NCBI GenBank assembly: GCA_001600615.1
Contig: BCKK01000005.1
Location: forward strand, 124,001-188,000
From: Dioszegia crocea
Taxonomy: Eukaryota > Basidiomycota > Tremellomycetes > Tremellales > Bulleribasidiaceae
Direction of reading: 5' to 3'
DNA length: 64,000 nucleotides
The translations under genes and the position numbers were made by a program. This document shows positions 44,456-55,164 of the stretch, piece after piece. The notes under the pieces were generated by a model. It was not told where the DNA came from. It saw only the letters and a program-made list of their open reading frames with translations, and did no database searches. Position 1 is the first letter of the stretch. Each line of letters begins with the position of its first letter.

Positions 44456-45353
44456 TCACATACGCCCAGCTCTGGAGTACAAGCAATCCAAACCCAATCG
44501 TCCGCCTCCAACCTGCAGACTTCGAACAATAAACGCAGACGTACCATCAACAACATCCCCCTTTGCAGCTACAGCATTCTCCGCCTCAGCCTGCCGTATC
44601 ATTGCTCTAATCTTTGATTCATCCGACTCATCATTGGTTGACGGAGGCAGAAGGTCCACTGGCTTTTCATTATGCCTATTGCGTATTCTGTAAATCAGCC
44701 ATCGCCCGTCTCAACCCGCGCCGCTGTTTTGGTACTTACGAGGTATCCGCTCCCGCTTCCAGTAGGTTTTGCACCAAGAATAATCTCAACCCAGGCTCAT
44801 CTTCCCACTTGTTCCGTATCGCGATATGCAGGGGAGTATCTCCACCCATCCGATTCCGAGGATCCACATCGCACGTCTCGTGCGAGAGGATGGTGTCCAG
44901 TATAGAGGTTGAAGCGTGGATGATACTGATATATCAGCCCAAATCAAAGCTCGGGGTAGATCAGAGACGTACGCATAATGTAATGCTATGAGGATCAGCT
45001 GTAGAACCAGACTTCAGACCAGCGCCACCAGTAACTCACCTGTATTTCCCATGCTGCAATCAATCAGTCAAGCTCCTTTGCGCAATACACAGCAATACTC
45101 ACCCGTCCACATAATTGATATCCTCCAATTCTTCCAGAGCTTCCTCTAGCATACCCTCATTGTCAGACTTAGCAGCAGCTAGAAGTCGCTCGTCTATCAG
45201 GTCAGTATGCAATCGCGTGATGTCGAGGAGCAGCTCTTAGGCCGTGAAAGGCTGGAGCGATGTAGATCTTGGCGTACTTGCTGATGCTCCCTGCTCTTCA
45301 TCGTCTCCTGGCGGTGGTGGCGGCGGAGCTGCTCTTGCAGGTGCTGCAGCCAT
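44456..45353 (-). CDS. Ankyrin-repeat protein
   Basis: Short cytosolic or nuclear ankyrin protein in six or more exons. Exon 1 MAAAPARAAPPPPPGDDEEQ, spliced to ERLLAAAKSDNEGMLEEALE, then GMGNTALHYA built from three small exons, IIHASTSILDTILSHETCDV, DPRNRMGGDTPLHIAIRNKW, LFLVQNLLEAGADTS and IRNRHNEKPVDLLPP. The GNTALHYA, GDTPLHIA and AGAD motifs mark two to three ankyrin units. A C-terminal helix (DESKIRAMIRQAEAENAV) follows. The 3' end is uncertain: TGA at 44456, or a further intron leading to TAA near 44427. The layout resembles small fungal ankyrin proteins such as Yar1. Confidence 0.75.
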
Positions 45354-45572
45354 CGTCAGTAATCACTGGTCAAAGTATAGATGGCAAGCAGTGCATTATC
45401 AGCGCTCAAACACTATAGCAATGCGGGGTAATTGATTAGCGGCATCAATTCGAAACACGGGGTAGTTCCTAATCACAATAGGAAGAATGCGGGGTCTCCA
45501 ATTAGAAACGTCGTCATCTTAGACAACCCATTTTCACAGCCATCCTCCACCATCTATCCATCTCTAGCCATA

Positions 45573-47461
45573 ATGTCAGGCCAGGTCACTCCCCCAGTCG
45601 AGAAAGTTGGCGGTCAGCTGCATGAGGGGAATAGACCGCGGGTCGTCAGCGAGGCTATCCCATTCTCCAGGTGAATTGCAATGAGTTTGGGGGTTCTCAC
45701 CTCTGCGGAATCAAGCTGATCAATAGACCTGCAACACCCACACCGAGACATGTAAGCTGATGAAGAGGATCAGGACTGTTTGCTGTATACTGATATGGTA
45801 GGATCAACTCGCGTTCATTGGTCTGGGAGCAATGGGCAAGCGGATGGCAACAAACCTCGCTCTAGACCTGCAGAAGCAGCACATGGTCAGCTAGCTGTTT
45901 CGCGAGTCTGTATACCTCGGTCATGAGCTGATAGACTTCAGCCACCGTTGATCATCTCTAATCGGTCCGATAAGCGGATCTCGGAGTTCAAGGCATGGGC
46001 GGATGAGAGGGGATTGGGCGAGGATGGCTACAGGGTGGTGAGAGATTTGCAGGAGATTGGGCAAACGTGAGCCTGCCTAATAAGGTGTAGCTATGGGTTG
46101 AAACTAATCGTCCGTAGAGCAGATCTCATATTGACTTCTCTGGGATCAGACGAAGCCGTCGAATCGGTCTTCACCGAGCTATTCGCGGGACAAGAGGTGA
46201 GTCGTGGCACATGCCGTCAAGACTCGCGCTGACACAGTAGAAACAAGGCGATAAAGGAGATGGGATACACCCTGGCGGACAAGGAAAGACAACAATCTTC
46301 ATCGATACCAGTACTGTACGTTCAGTGCATACTCAAGAGCTAATGATCAGATCTTCCCAGCGACAGCTGGTAAACTTGAACGATTGGCAACTTCCAAGCC
46401 TCACCGATCATTCCTCTCTTGTCCAGTATTTGGAGTTCCCAAAGCGGCCGAATCGGCTGATATCGTCCTGGCTATCTCGGGTGATTATTACGCCAAGAAG
46501 CATGCGGCGCATGCGTTAGTTCCGGCCGTGGCGAAGAAAGTGATGGATTTGGGTAGTAATGTGGAGAGGGCTATGGCGTTCAAGTGAGTTTGGGTTTGGG
46601 CAAAAGTTGGGTTTGGGTTAAGGGCAAAGGGACGGACAATGGGATAGGATTTGTATGTCGGGCATATTACTGATGCTTCTAGGCTTGTTGGGAATTCGCT
46701 CGAATTGGGCTTTATCGAGCTCCTGTCGGAGTGCTTCACCCTCAGCGATCAAGCGGGTGTGGGATCCGACAAATTGCTTGAGCTCATCAAGGATCAACAC
46801 AACTCTCCGGCGTTGGTGAGGTATGCCGATAGGATATTACACAACAAGTTTGGGGCGGAGGGTGGGTTTACCCTAGGTGGTGGTATTGTGGATGCCAAGT
46901 GAGTCTTTTCCTCCATGTGGAGGTCTGGGAGACAATTGAGATGGAAGTTTTGAAATGTACTTAAGAGAAGGGAGATGGGGCCTGAGATATCAGACCCGGG
47001 CAAATTGGGATAAGGACCTTGAACGGTGTATGAGGGATGAGAAGTGCGTCATGATTCTTGTGCTAACACCCACAGGCATATTCGTCAACTTGCCGATGTT
47101 CACAATGTTCCCATGCCTACTATTGATGTTGCGAATCAGCATATGCTTTCTGCCCGGGCGCACGGAGGTGAAGATATGGATTGGACGGCTTTGGTGGGCG
47201 GTCAAAGGATCGCAGCTGGGCTACAGCCTTTTGCGGGGAGGGTAAGTCTCGTTTCCTGGGTGTTGTGTCTGCTCCCTATGACAACGTGAGATGCCGTGAG
47301 GTGCAAGATCGGAGGTCGGAAGTCGAACGAGGTGGGAGGTGTTGCATGTGGAGTGTCGGCATGTTGACTGTGCTGTGGTACTGCTCTGGGATTTAGCTGA
47401 TCTTTACAGTCAAAGTTGGAGAGATATTACGAAGACTCGTAGAGAAGAATATGGTATATGA
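45573..47461 (+). CDS. 3-hydroxyisobutyrate dehydrogenase-like oxidoreductase
   Basis: NAD(P)-dependent beta-hydroxyacid dehydrogenase, likely of valine catabolism or a related small hydroxyacid. Spliced from about nine exons: MSGQVTPPVEKVGGQLHEGN, then after two small introns LAFIGLGAMGKRMATNLALD (Rossmann G-x-G-x-M-G), PPLIISNRSDKRISEFKAWA, ADLILTSLGSDEAVESVFTE, FIDTSTIFPATAGKLERL, SFLSCPVFGVPKAAESADIV (substrate loop; the usual D-A-P-V-S-G is C-P-V-F-G here), LVGNSLELGFIELLSECFTL with the catalytic Lys just upstream (AFK), and HIRQLADVHNVPMPTIDVAN. The C-terminus after the last intron (stop near 47459-47461) is less certain. Several introns carry textbook CTGAT branch sites. Confidence 0.85.
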
Positions 47462-47814
47462 CTATGAACTTTTGTGATGACTGACATCGACCATCAAGTT
47501 TGAAGAATAAGAGTATATCGTATCAAATAAAAACGCGCACTGACTGGAATATCTGGGTATCAGGATCGCCTGGTCCTGGAGCCCTGGACACTCTACAAGA
47601 TGAGACGTTTTGGTAACGTGAAGTGCACACTCATTCCGTCAACTGACTGGAGTATGGCCGTATGAGTATCTGAATAGAGGCCTCTCCTTCGATCAGGATA
47701 GCGGCTCCTGTTAGGCTAGTCGGCCGCAGGAATAGTTGCTTTGGAGACACGCAGAAGTGTACAAGGAAACTGTGCATGCTCAATCTCTCATCTCCTGACT
47801 ATAAGACAGATGTA

Positions 47815-48247
47815 TCACTGGTCGGTAGCCGTAGCACTGACGACGGAGGCGATAGCCAGCAAGGCGTCCGCCTTCGTGCAAGCCTTGCATCGGCTGATCA
47901 CCGCCTCGAGCTCCTGACGTCGTGTTCTCTCCCAATTGAGTATCTTGATGGCCGACCCTGATGTCATGTGGGCATGATCCAGCTTGTCCTTGCTCAACAC
48001 CTTGGAGTCCGCCAGCTCTTTTTCCAACGCCGAGATGCGAGCAATGTACCAGTCGCTCGTGGGTGTCGACGGAGATGATCCGTAGTCGGGCTGCCAGATA
48101 CTATTCGAGTGTCTGCCGCCTAGTGTGAGTCAGCGGTCGTTCTACCATTTTGTACGGCAGTGACTGTAGTCTGATGGCGCTCGGGACCAAGGCAGAAGGT
48201 GACGTACGGCTACCTGATGATCCTGATCCGAATGTAGGCCAGCCCAT
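47815..48247 (-). CDS. Small coiled-coil hypothetical protein (112 aa)
   Basis: Exon 1 (48247-48214) MGWPTFGSGSSG and exon 2 (48119-47815) join in phase 1 over a 94-nt intron. The body reads WQPDYGSSPSTPTSDWYIAR, then ISALEKELADSKVLSKDKLD and KILNWERTRRQELEAVISRC, suggesting a short coiled coil, ending LLAIASVVSATATDQ. Summed exon length is an exact multiple of three (113 codons with stop). No family was recognised. Confidence 0.55.
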
Positions 48248-48780
48248 GTTGCAAAGAGAGAAAGTGTGTGTGAGTTTCGGTGGTTGAAGGTGGCTGATAT
48301 TGTAGTTCCTGCAGTCAGAGAGGAGGATGAATTGTGGAATTAGGAAACAAGGTGAGCCGGATGGTGCGCCACCACCTATTTGCTAGAGCTTGCGTATCCC
48401 ACAGGGGTCGTTAGAGGCCGGATCCTTTCAACCCCCGTCTACCCTTTGACCTACACACCCCTAGAATAGCATGCACGTCAGGACAGATGTTGACACACGT
48501 TTCGCCACGATGTCGGATATCCAAGACTCGCATCATATGAGATGATCCGGAATCCAAATTGGGAGCGAAGAGTACCGATGTACCTAGTGACGAGCATAGA
48601 GGTCGAGGAGGAGCTCGCAGTTCCATCGGACTGCTGAGTTGGTGATAAGCCTACAAGTTTTTAATCACGGTCGGTGAGGATGAAACAATGACACATACAC
48701 GACTCACAGGCAACTCACAGGTGCAATGAGTCATAGATAAATGCCCTTGAAGTGTCGAGGGCAATCCGGCTTGCCGGATT

Positions 48781-48874
48781 GGCACGACTGGCAGCCGCTT
48801 AAGGTGATTGATCAGAATTAATCATACGATTATCAATTGGGTTCGCCCGCCTGGGGTCAAGGCTCAGTCCAGCG
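48781..48874 (+). pseudogene. Decayed copy of tRNA-Ser(AGA)
   Basis: From AAGGTGATTGAT to GGGTTCGCCCGCCTGGG this is identical to the tRNA gene 217 nt downstream except for one T-to-C change at invariant U33 (ATTGAC vs ATTGAT context), and it includes the same intron. The acceptor and D-arm half (GGCACGACTGGCAGCCGC) has diverged and the T-loop reads GGTCAAGG rather than GTTCAAGT, destroying the B box. It cannot form a normal cloverleaf. Confidence 0.8.
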
Positions 48875-48995
48875 CCCAACTCCGGTGGTGCGCCAAGGTG
48901 GTCCAGGTCAGGCTGCCAGGTACGAGTACGAGGGCGGCTGCCTAGGTCCCTGGCCCTCATATTTTGTGCAAAGAGGCAACTTCCATCCAATCATC

Positions 48996-49090
48996 GCTGG
49001 GATGACCGAGCGGTTAAGGTGATTGATTAGAATTAATCATACGATTATCAATTGGGTTCGCCCGCCTGGGTTCAAGTCCCAGTTCCAGCT
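48996..49090 (+). tRNA. tRNA-Ser(AGA) with an intron
   Basis: Acceptor stem GCTGGGA (48996-49002) pairs with TTCCAGC (49083-49089). The A box is TGACCGAGCGG, followed by the D loop. Anticodon stem ATTGA pairs with TCAAT, the loop is TTAGAA with anticodon AGA, and about 14 nt of intron (TTAATCATACGATT) follow position 37, the standard nuclear intron site. A long variable arm (TGGGTTCGCCC) marks a class II tRNA, and the T arm is CTGGGTTCAAGTCCCAG (B box). TTTT begins at about 49094 as Pol III terminator. Leu is excluded by the anticodon. Confidence 0.88.
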
Positions 49091-49332
49091 GTATCTTTTG
49101 CTCCACACGATAGCGCACACCCTCAGCTACGCGCAGGGCCAAAGATTTCATTTTTTCCATCATAGGGTCGGCGGGAAATGTGGTTTCAAATTCGGGTGTG
49201 GCACTTTTTTTGGGGGTTCCACTGCAACTTCTGGCGTGGTCCTCGGATAGCCTAGGGGCCTACCCTATCATCGTAGCTACTGGGGCCATGAAAAGAAGAC
49301 GGAAAATCAGCAGTGTGGGCGCGTTAGTTCAA

Positions 49333-49552
49333 TTGTGACGAAAAATTTGCCACCCGCCAAATTTCCTTCAAAACTGAACAATACTCAGGTTGTGTGGTAT
49401 CTTTGTGCGTCTAAGATGTATCCATGCTCAATTCTATATACCAGTATGAGCATACAAGTGGCCTTGGACCCCTGCATGGGTGTCCAAAGCGTTCATGATA
49501 GATTGGTTCCGCTGTGAAGAATTTCGCTGGGTGGCAAATTGGCGAGTCACAA
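49333..49552. mobile_element. Small element with terminal inverted repeats (MITE-like)
   Basis: TTGTGAC-x4/5-AATTTGCCACCC at the left (49333-49355) is mirrored at the right (49529-49552, GGGTGGCAAATT ... GTCACAA). The two ends match over 19 of about 24 positions in inverted order and bracket about 170 bp that carries no gene. Size and layout fit a non-autonomous DNA element. No target-site duplication was clear. Confidence 0.5.
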
Positions 49553-49755
49553 CGTGACGCTGTGACGGTGGTCACACTTATGACCCCGAGCTCGACCATA
49601 GTATTGTCGACTTTGCCTTTTGCTATCGACCATCACTCTTGCGATGTCAATTGACTTCACCCCGATGAGATTGAGATCCAGTCAGCATACCGTGCATACT
49701 CTGAAACGACAAGCAAGCTGAAACAAGCGGGGTTTCGGAGGTTGGACTAAAGGGG

Positions 49756-49792
49756 GGGTCTGTGTGTGCGTGTGTGTGTGTGTGTGCGGGGG
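49756..49792 (+). repeat. GT microsatellite
   Basis: A run of GT dinucleotides with small interruptions followed by a G run (GTGTGTGTGTGTGTGTGCGG), upstream of the HSF-like gene. Confidence 0.85.
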
Positions 49793-49931
49793 GAAAGGCA
49801 TGGGTAATTAGGGTGAGGCCGGAAAGTCCATAGGGACCCTCATTTCCCTCGACTTTTCCCCCTAACCCTCTACGCCTTTCCTACCCAAACGACTCTACCA
49901 CCTACTCCTACTATATCGTCGCGCGCTCATC

Positions 49932-50905
49932 ATGACTGACGCGTGTACCGCTCCCCCCTCGCAGCCCTTCCGCCAGCTCATCCAAGGCCAGCATACCCTC
50001 AATTCAATCCCATCACGACTTCCTTCCCTCTTTTACTCCATCAAACCTACCACTCCCGCCGTCCTCCAACCCACGACTAGGCCTATCGCTCTTATAGAGA
50101 TGCTGCCTACCGTCGAAAAGCCTACCAACAAGCGAATCATCAAGTTGGAAGTGGACTGCGAAGCCACAGAGCTCGGAGGCGCAGTGGATCAAAAGGGCGT
50201 CGGAGTCGAGGTCGGGGATCGGGGGCCGGAAGTGCCAGAGGATAGAGGCAGGGTCCACTCTGCCGAAAGCGAGCTGGAGCAAGGCGCGGCCAAGAAGAGC
50301 AAGAAGTCGAGGCCAGGGGACACGGTGGTGGCGGCGAAGAGAGCGGCTTCCCTGCCAGGGAGGTTGGCCGGGGTGATTCCCAGGGTGTACGCCTTCGACG
50401 AGGCATTGGCGCTGTGAGTTATCTCTCTCAGGCAGATTATCCTCAGCTGACCTCTGCTAGGTTGCTGGTCAATGAAGACTTTGTCAACCTCATCCGATGG
50501 TCCGACCTCCACGATGAGTTGATTGAAATTCCGCATTTCGTCAACTTCTGGGATAAAGGTGTGTACTCAATTTCGTTTCAGCTCAATACCTCACTCCTTG
50601 TTATTCCCGCATTTCGACCGCCTCATGCTTGGGAGCTCAGTAGCTAAAGCGTGCAGCTGGTCCAATCATGATGAACGGAGGTGGAGATGTCAACTCGTTC
50701 AAAAAGCAACTGAGCAGGTGAGCCAGACCCTTGCAAAACGAATTTGGCCTGAGAATTGAGATGCTGACTCTATATCAGGAATGGCTTCGCTCGAATCCGG
50801 TCGGAGTGCTATAAGGGCGATAATGACATGCTCCTTCGGCACTTGGTATTGACACGGAGCCATGAAGTGTGGGCGAAGCTAGGGGACGAACAAGAGAGCG
50901 TGTGA
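49932..50905 (+). CDS. HSF-type DNA-binding-domain-like protein
   Basis: Exons 49932-50413, 50461-50558, 50657-50717 and 50779-50905 give 255 residues with all junctions in frame. The N-terminal 150 residues are low complexity, with a basic cluster (AAKKSKKSRPGD). The C-terminal part resembles the heat-shock-factor winged helix: AFDEALALLLVNEDFVNLIR then WSDLHDELIEIPHFVNFWDK, spliced to AGPIMMNGGGDVNSFKKQLS and RNGFARIRSECYKGDN. This matches the HSF order (F...L...IRWS...F.I.....F...VL...NF.SFVRQLN.YGF.K) with the recognition helix reduced to VNSFKKQLSRNGFARI. Placement at the C-terminus and the degenerate helix are unusual; DNA binding is an inference. Confidence 0.6.
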
Positions 50906-51273
50906 TCAATGTAAGTTTATCTTCAGCGACAATTGGGTCCATGCTGATCTTCTAGCGGAACGGTCATCAATGTGTATTTGTGGGATATATCTTTATAGAT
51001 AGCTATGCTGTAGTGCTTCATCTCTTCGCTGTTACTCATACCGCACTCAGCACTCAAACTCGAGAAACCGCAATAACCACAACTCTAATTCATAAACTGT
51101 CAGACTGAAACCGACCTCTCATCCGATCTCCCCTACCCCTAGTACTCGGATGACGCCTTACCCATCTCTGACGCCTCATCCATCTCTGATCCCCCTGCTC
51201 CCATATCCGACCCCGCCTCTTCCTACTCCTCGTCTTTACTTATGGCCCATGCAGCCTGTAGGTTGTGTAGAGC

Positions 51274-53995
51274 CTACAGATCGACTTGTGTCAGGGCAGC
51301 GCGTAGTACCTCTGGAGTGTAGCCGGTCGACTCCAGGGCATCGGCGAAGCTTCGTGCCAGACTTTGGTGAAGAGGGGTGTCGGCTTCGGCGACGGTTAGG
51401 ACCCGCCCGCCGAAAGATGTGGATGATTCGTTGGTTTCAGCGATCATAGCTCTGATCTGCGAGGCCAGATCGCCGAGAGGTGGGTCGATATCGATGGGGA
51501 GTGATTTTGCTGCCTTTCCTTTCCCCTTCCCTTTCTCCGTCTGCCGATCATTCGAGGTCGCCTTGCTTTTCGACGCCTCCTCCTTCATGATATCCTTCAC
51601 CATGCGATGGTATGAGTCAAGGTCCTGCGCATGGCTGAAGTAATGAGGCCATTTGTTGTCCAGCTTGCAAACCGCCTTACAGCTCTTCCCTTTCACCACC
51701 ATTCCGCACACCACCGACCCCATATCCACCTCTCCTGCGGGTACATGAGTCTCCGTCCTTCCCAACAAGCACAAAGCTCGCTCGATGGTGCTTCGCTTGG
51801 AGTGGAAGAGGGTCGACTTGAGGGAGGTGGCCTGTTTGGACGAAATTCCGCCAAGATGGACCGTTCGGAGTTTAAATGGAAGCCAGGGGCGGGCTTTGTC
51901 CTCGGCGGAGACGGTGTCGTCGATGGCGCGTTCGGGACGGACTTTGGGGAGGGTTCCTGCCTGAGTCAAACGTCTAGGTGGTCAATGGATGTTCTTTTAG
52001 ATCGCAGAGGGGAGAGATGTGTGACTTACTGGAGGTAAAGCAATTTCAGCTCCCACAACTCTGCCGCGTCGGGCTCGGCGTCTCCATCTTCGGTCTGCTC
52101 CTCTGCATCCTTATCCTCCGCCGATAGGCCCTCTTCCACGGGAGACATGACTAAAGTGTGGCCCTCTCCATCCTCCGCCCCGTCGCCATCTGATCTGGCT
52201 GACGAGAGAAACTCGAAAGCCTTGTCGACGGCTCGGGGAGTGAGGTCGCGGGTCAGGATCGACTCCAGTTCATTCTCTTGACTGCGAGCAAGTCTCAGGG
52301 CCATGTCTGGTGCCACTCGTTTCATTGTCCCGTACGCCCCGCCCGCCTCTTTGAGCCGCATCTCCTTGACGATCTTCTTGGAGAGGAATTGGATTGATGT
52401 CCACATTGCAGACGCCTTGAAGACATCCAATGTGGCCCATTTGGCGGAATTGGTCGAGAACTAGATGTCAGCCCTGTCTCCTGAGGAATGTTCGGACGAA
52501 ATGATTTACTGGAAGGGGTTCATCATTCACGTCCACAAGTACACCATGGTAGAAGTACTTCTCCTCCAGAGTGAGGGTCACCTGGGCACGACCGGCGAGA
52601 AGTCGGTCATAGTGGGTCCGACCTTGGGGTTGTGGTACCAATCGCCAAGTTTATACCGACGAACTCCGTGGACCGTCACTCCCACCGATTCATCCGCTAT
52701 CTCGTCAGCCCAAACCTTCAATCTTGATAACATGCACTTACTCCTCAATCCCGTCTTGATAGTAATGTCGCAGTGTTGAGCCGACGCTTGGTCAGCCGAG
52801 CGAGGAGCGCGGGTCTCGAGATCGAGATCTTTTCCCTTGGGGAGCAGGCGGACGAAGACCGGAGTGCGGAGCAGCTCGGGCTTGATGGGGAACTCGTCGA
52901 GGCTTGAGCCGTCGGCGAGCATTTCTTCTTGGGTTTGAACATGAATGTCGGGGTTGAGACCTTGGGCGAAGATGGCCAGAGGGAGGTCGAAGATGATATT
53001 TGACCGAAGTTTGTTCGGGAGGAAGTCGTACGTGACGCTATATAGTTAATCGAGCAAGTAAAGCGGACTCACCTCATCTTTCGTCTCGTACCTATGACCC
53101 TTCCAATGGACCACTAGAGCGGGATGGCAACCCAAAGTTTGCCAAACCAGTCACTCGGCCATCTTGGTCCCGGATGGGGTACACTCGGGCCTCGGCAATC
53201 CTGAGCATCATCAGCCAGAGGTTTGGTAGTCAGATCTTAACTCTACACACCTTCCACTCCAAAAATCTTTCTGGAGCGTCCGTGGTCGAGAAGAGACTCC
53301 CTCGTCGGGCGGCTGTGTTGAGTAGGACGATCAGTGATGCGATATTTTGGACGCTCTAACGTCAGCGAAAGTCATCAGCGATAGCTTACCGCATCACTGA
53401 TGTTATCATCATTTAGGAGATACTCCAACACCACTCGTCTCGAGCCTTGGCAGGGCCAAAGACGGCTTTCGGCACGAAGTCTCGCGCCAGGTCATAATCT
53501 TGGATCAACTTGACCACTTACTGTAACGTCAGCCAGGCCCCGCTATCGATGTAAAGCGTGCTTACCTGGTCGTTCGCAGCTTTGATGTTGCCCGATTCTT
53601 CGTCGGTGGGTCTGGGGATGAGCAGATCAACCTGCAGATCGTAAGCCTATCAATGCTACTGTCATAAGAGGCGCTCAGTCCCAACAGGACTCACCAAGTG
53701 GTTGATGTCCGTTCGCCACCCGTGCAACGTCGAGGCCGGCATCAAACGAGGAGTGGGTCTTCCTTGAGCGTCCAGCGTCGGAACCTTGGGTTGCTTCACG
53801 CTCGGCGCACTCGTCTCCACCAGATCCACTAGGAACAGAAGCATCAGGGCTGATAGATCAGTAATCTTACCGGAATATAGGAGGAGAAGACATACTGGGG
53901 GCAACGCTCAGGGCTCTGGTCTGATGGGCATCATCGGGGTACTGATCTTCGGCGAACTCCTGATACCGCTCGCCTCTAGCGATCAGTCCTCTCAT
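51274..53995 (-). pseudogene. Unrecognised gene family, copy 1 (5'-truncated, decayed)
   Basis: Multi-exon gene related to copy 2 at 55165-57286. From the 5' end: ETMRGLIARGERYQEFAEDQ, LMLLFLVDLVETSAPSVKQP, ASTLHGWRTDINHLVDLLIP, YDLARDFVPKAVFGPAKAR, ADGSSLDEFPIKPELLRTPV and FVRLLPKGKDLDLETRAPRS, then two long exons with WTSIQFLSKKIVKEMRLKEA and SKQATSLKSTLFHSKRSTIE, a Lys-Gly-rich linker, and an end at 51274. Three lesions are visible against copy 2: CAA to TAA at 53518-53520, five extra bases near 53435, and a broken frame near 53120-53150. Sequence matching copy 2 stops at about 54010, so roughly 100 N-terminal residues are missing. The family's function is unknown; the C-terminal exons may still be expressed. 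Confidence 0.55.
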
Positions 53996-54009
53996 CGTCT
54001 CGGGTTCCA

Positions 54010-54245
54010 GTCAGTAACCCTATATCATCAGCCAAGCAAGTAGAGTGAACTCACGTCATCTGGGTCTCATACCGGTGGCTCTTCCAGTGAACCAGGCCAG
54101 AATGGTTTTGCAGCCCAGACCAGTCACTCGGCCATCTTGGTCCTGAATGGGATACACTGATCGGCAATCCTGAGTGTCAGCCAGAAGTCATTTGGTAGTC
54201 AGATTATCTCTACACACCTTCCAATAGGTCAGGCCTCACACCACT
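54010..54245 (-). pseudogene. Fragment of the same unrecognised gene family
   Basis: About 200 bp closely match the interval 53070-53260 of copy 1 (shared blocks include CAGTCACTCGGCCATCTTGG, GATACACT, CAGCCAGAAGTCATTTGGTAG and TCTACACACCTTCC) in the same orientation. It abuts the 5' breakpoint of copy 1. Too short to code alone. Confidence 0.7.
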
Positions 54246-54805
54246 GACCAGGTGGCCGGTTCATGTATATGAAGTCGACATGTAAGGGCGAGTAGCTCAG
54301 TAGGATGTGGGGAGGTTGTATGTAGAAAGGGAAGTTCAAAGTTGCTATCGAATCGTTATTTATAGATGCGGATGGGGTGGGATGGCCCGTAGGTGATCGT
54401 CCAACCTTCCTTTAGACCACGAATCGTGTGATTCGTAAGAGAGTTGAGCTCGGGCGCTGGGCGCTCGCTATCTGTCAGAAAGGTGGGGTTAGCAGTACGA
54501 AAGGAGGGGTGAATAGCGTCATCGTCCTCCATGACACACAGATCTGGTCAGTAATTGTGTGCGTGAGTCGGCTGGTAGCCTGGTACACACATTGAGCACG
54601 GACCCGCCTTTCCAGATCTCAGAATCCCGGATGATATCACTGATGCCGATCAGAAGAGTGCTCGGACGCTGGGTTCGTATAGTCATTAGCAAGAAAGGAG
54701 GGCCCGTCCTCTCGCCTCATCTTCTTCTTCGGTAGCCGGAGCATCGCACACAGATCGTCTCTGCCGATCCATCGGCTAGTGTCAGCATTGGCGAGTCAAA
54801 TGCGG
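54246..54805. other. Intergenic region between duplicated fragments
   Basis: No gene seen. Holds a 7-bp inverted repeat ACGAATC/GATTCGT with a GTGT loop near 54420. Confidence 0.35.
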
Positions 54806-55164
54806 TCAGGAGCTGAATCGGAGGTACGAACGCTGGTTCAGTCTCCCTCCGTACCTGGGCAACTGACTACCTGAGTGTTTGAGTGAAAATGTGCCCCAGA
54901 TCTCAGATCTCAGAGCTGTGCAAGGCTGTACGCCTTGCAGTGTAACAATGTAAATGCAGGTGAGGTCAAAGCGTTGATCAAAGCTAGAGTCTGGAGGGTC
55001 AGGCCAAATCTGGATTTCCGTCGGAAGCGGGAATCCCGGGTCACAAATCTGCCAGAAGCGGTAATTTTGATTGCTTGGACCGTCGACGGTAGACCCGCCG
55101 TGCTTTGTACGCTTCTGCATCTGTGCATCACATCCTGCTCGTGGGTTCAGGCGAGGATCAGGGT

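Noticed and set aside
44154..44693. Plus-strand 179-codon frame
   Set aside because: It lies opposite the 3' exons of the ankyrin gene and has no domain; treated as a shadow.
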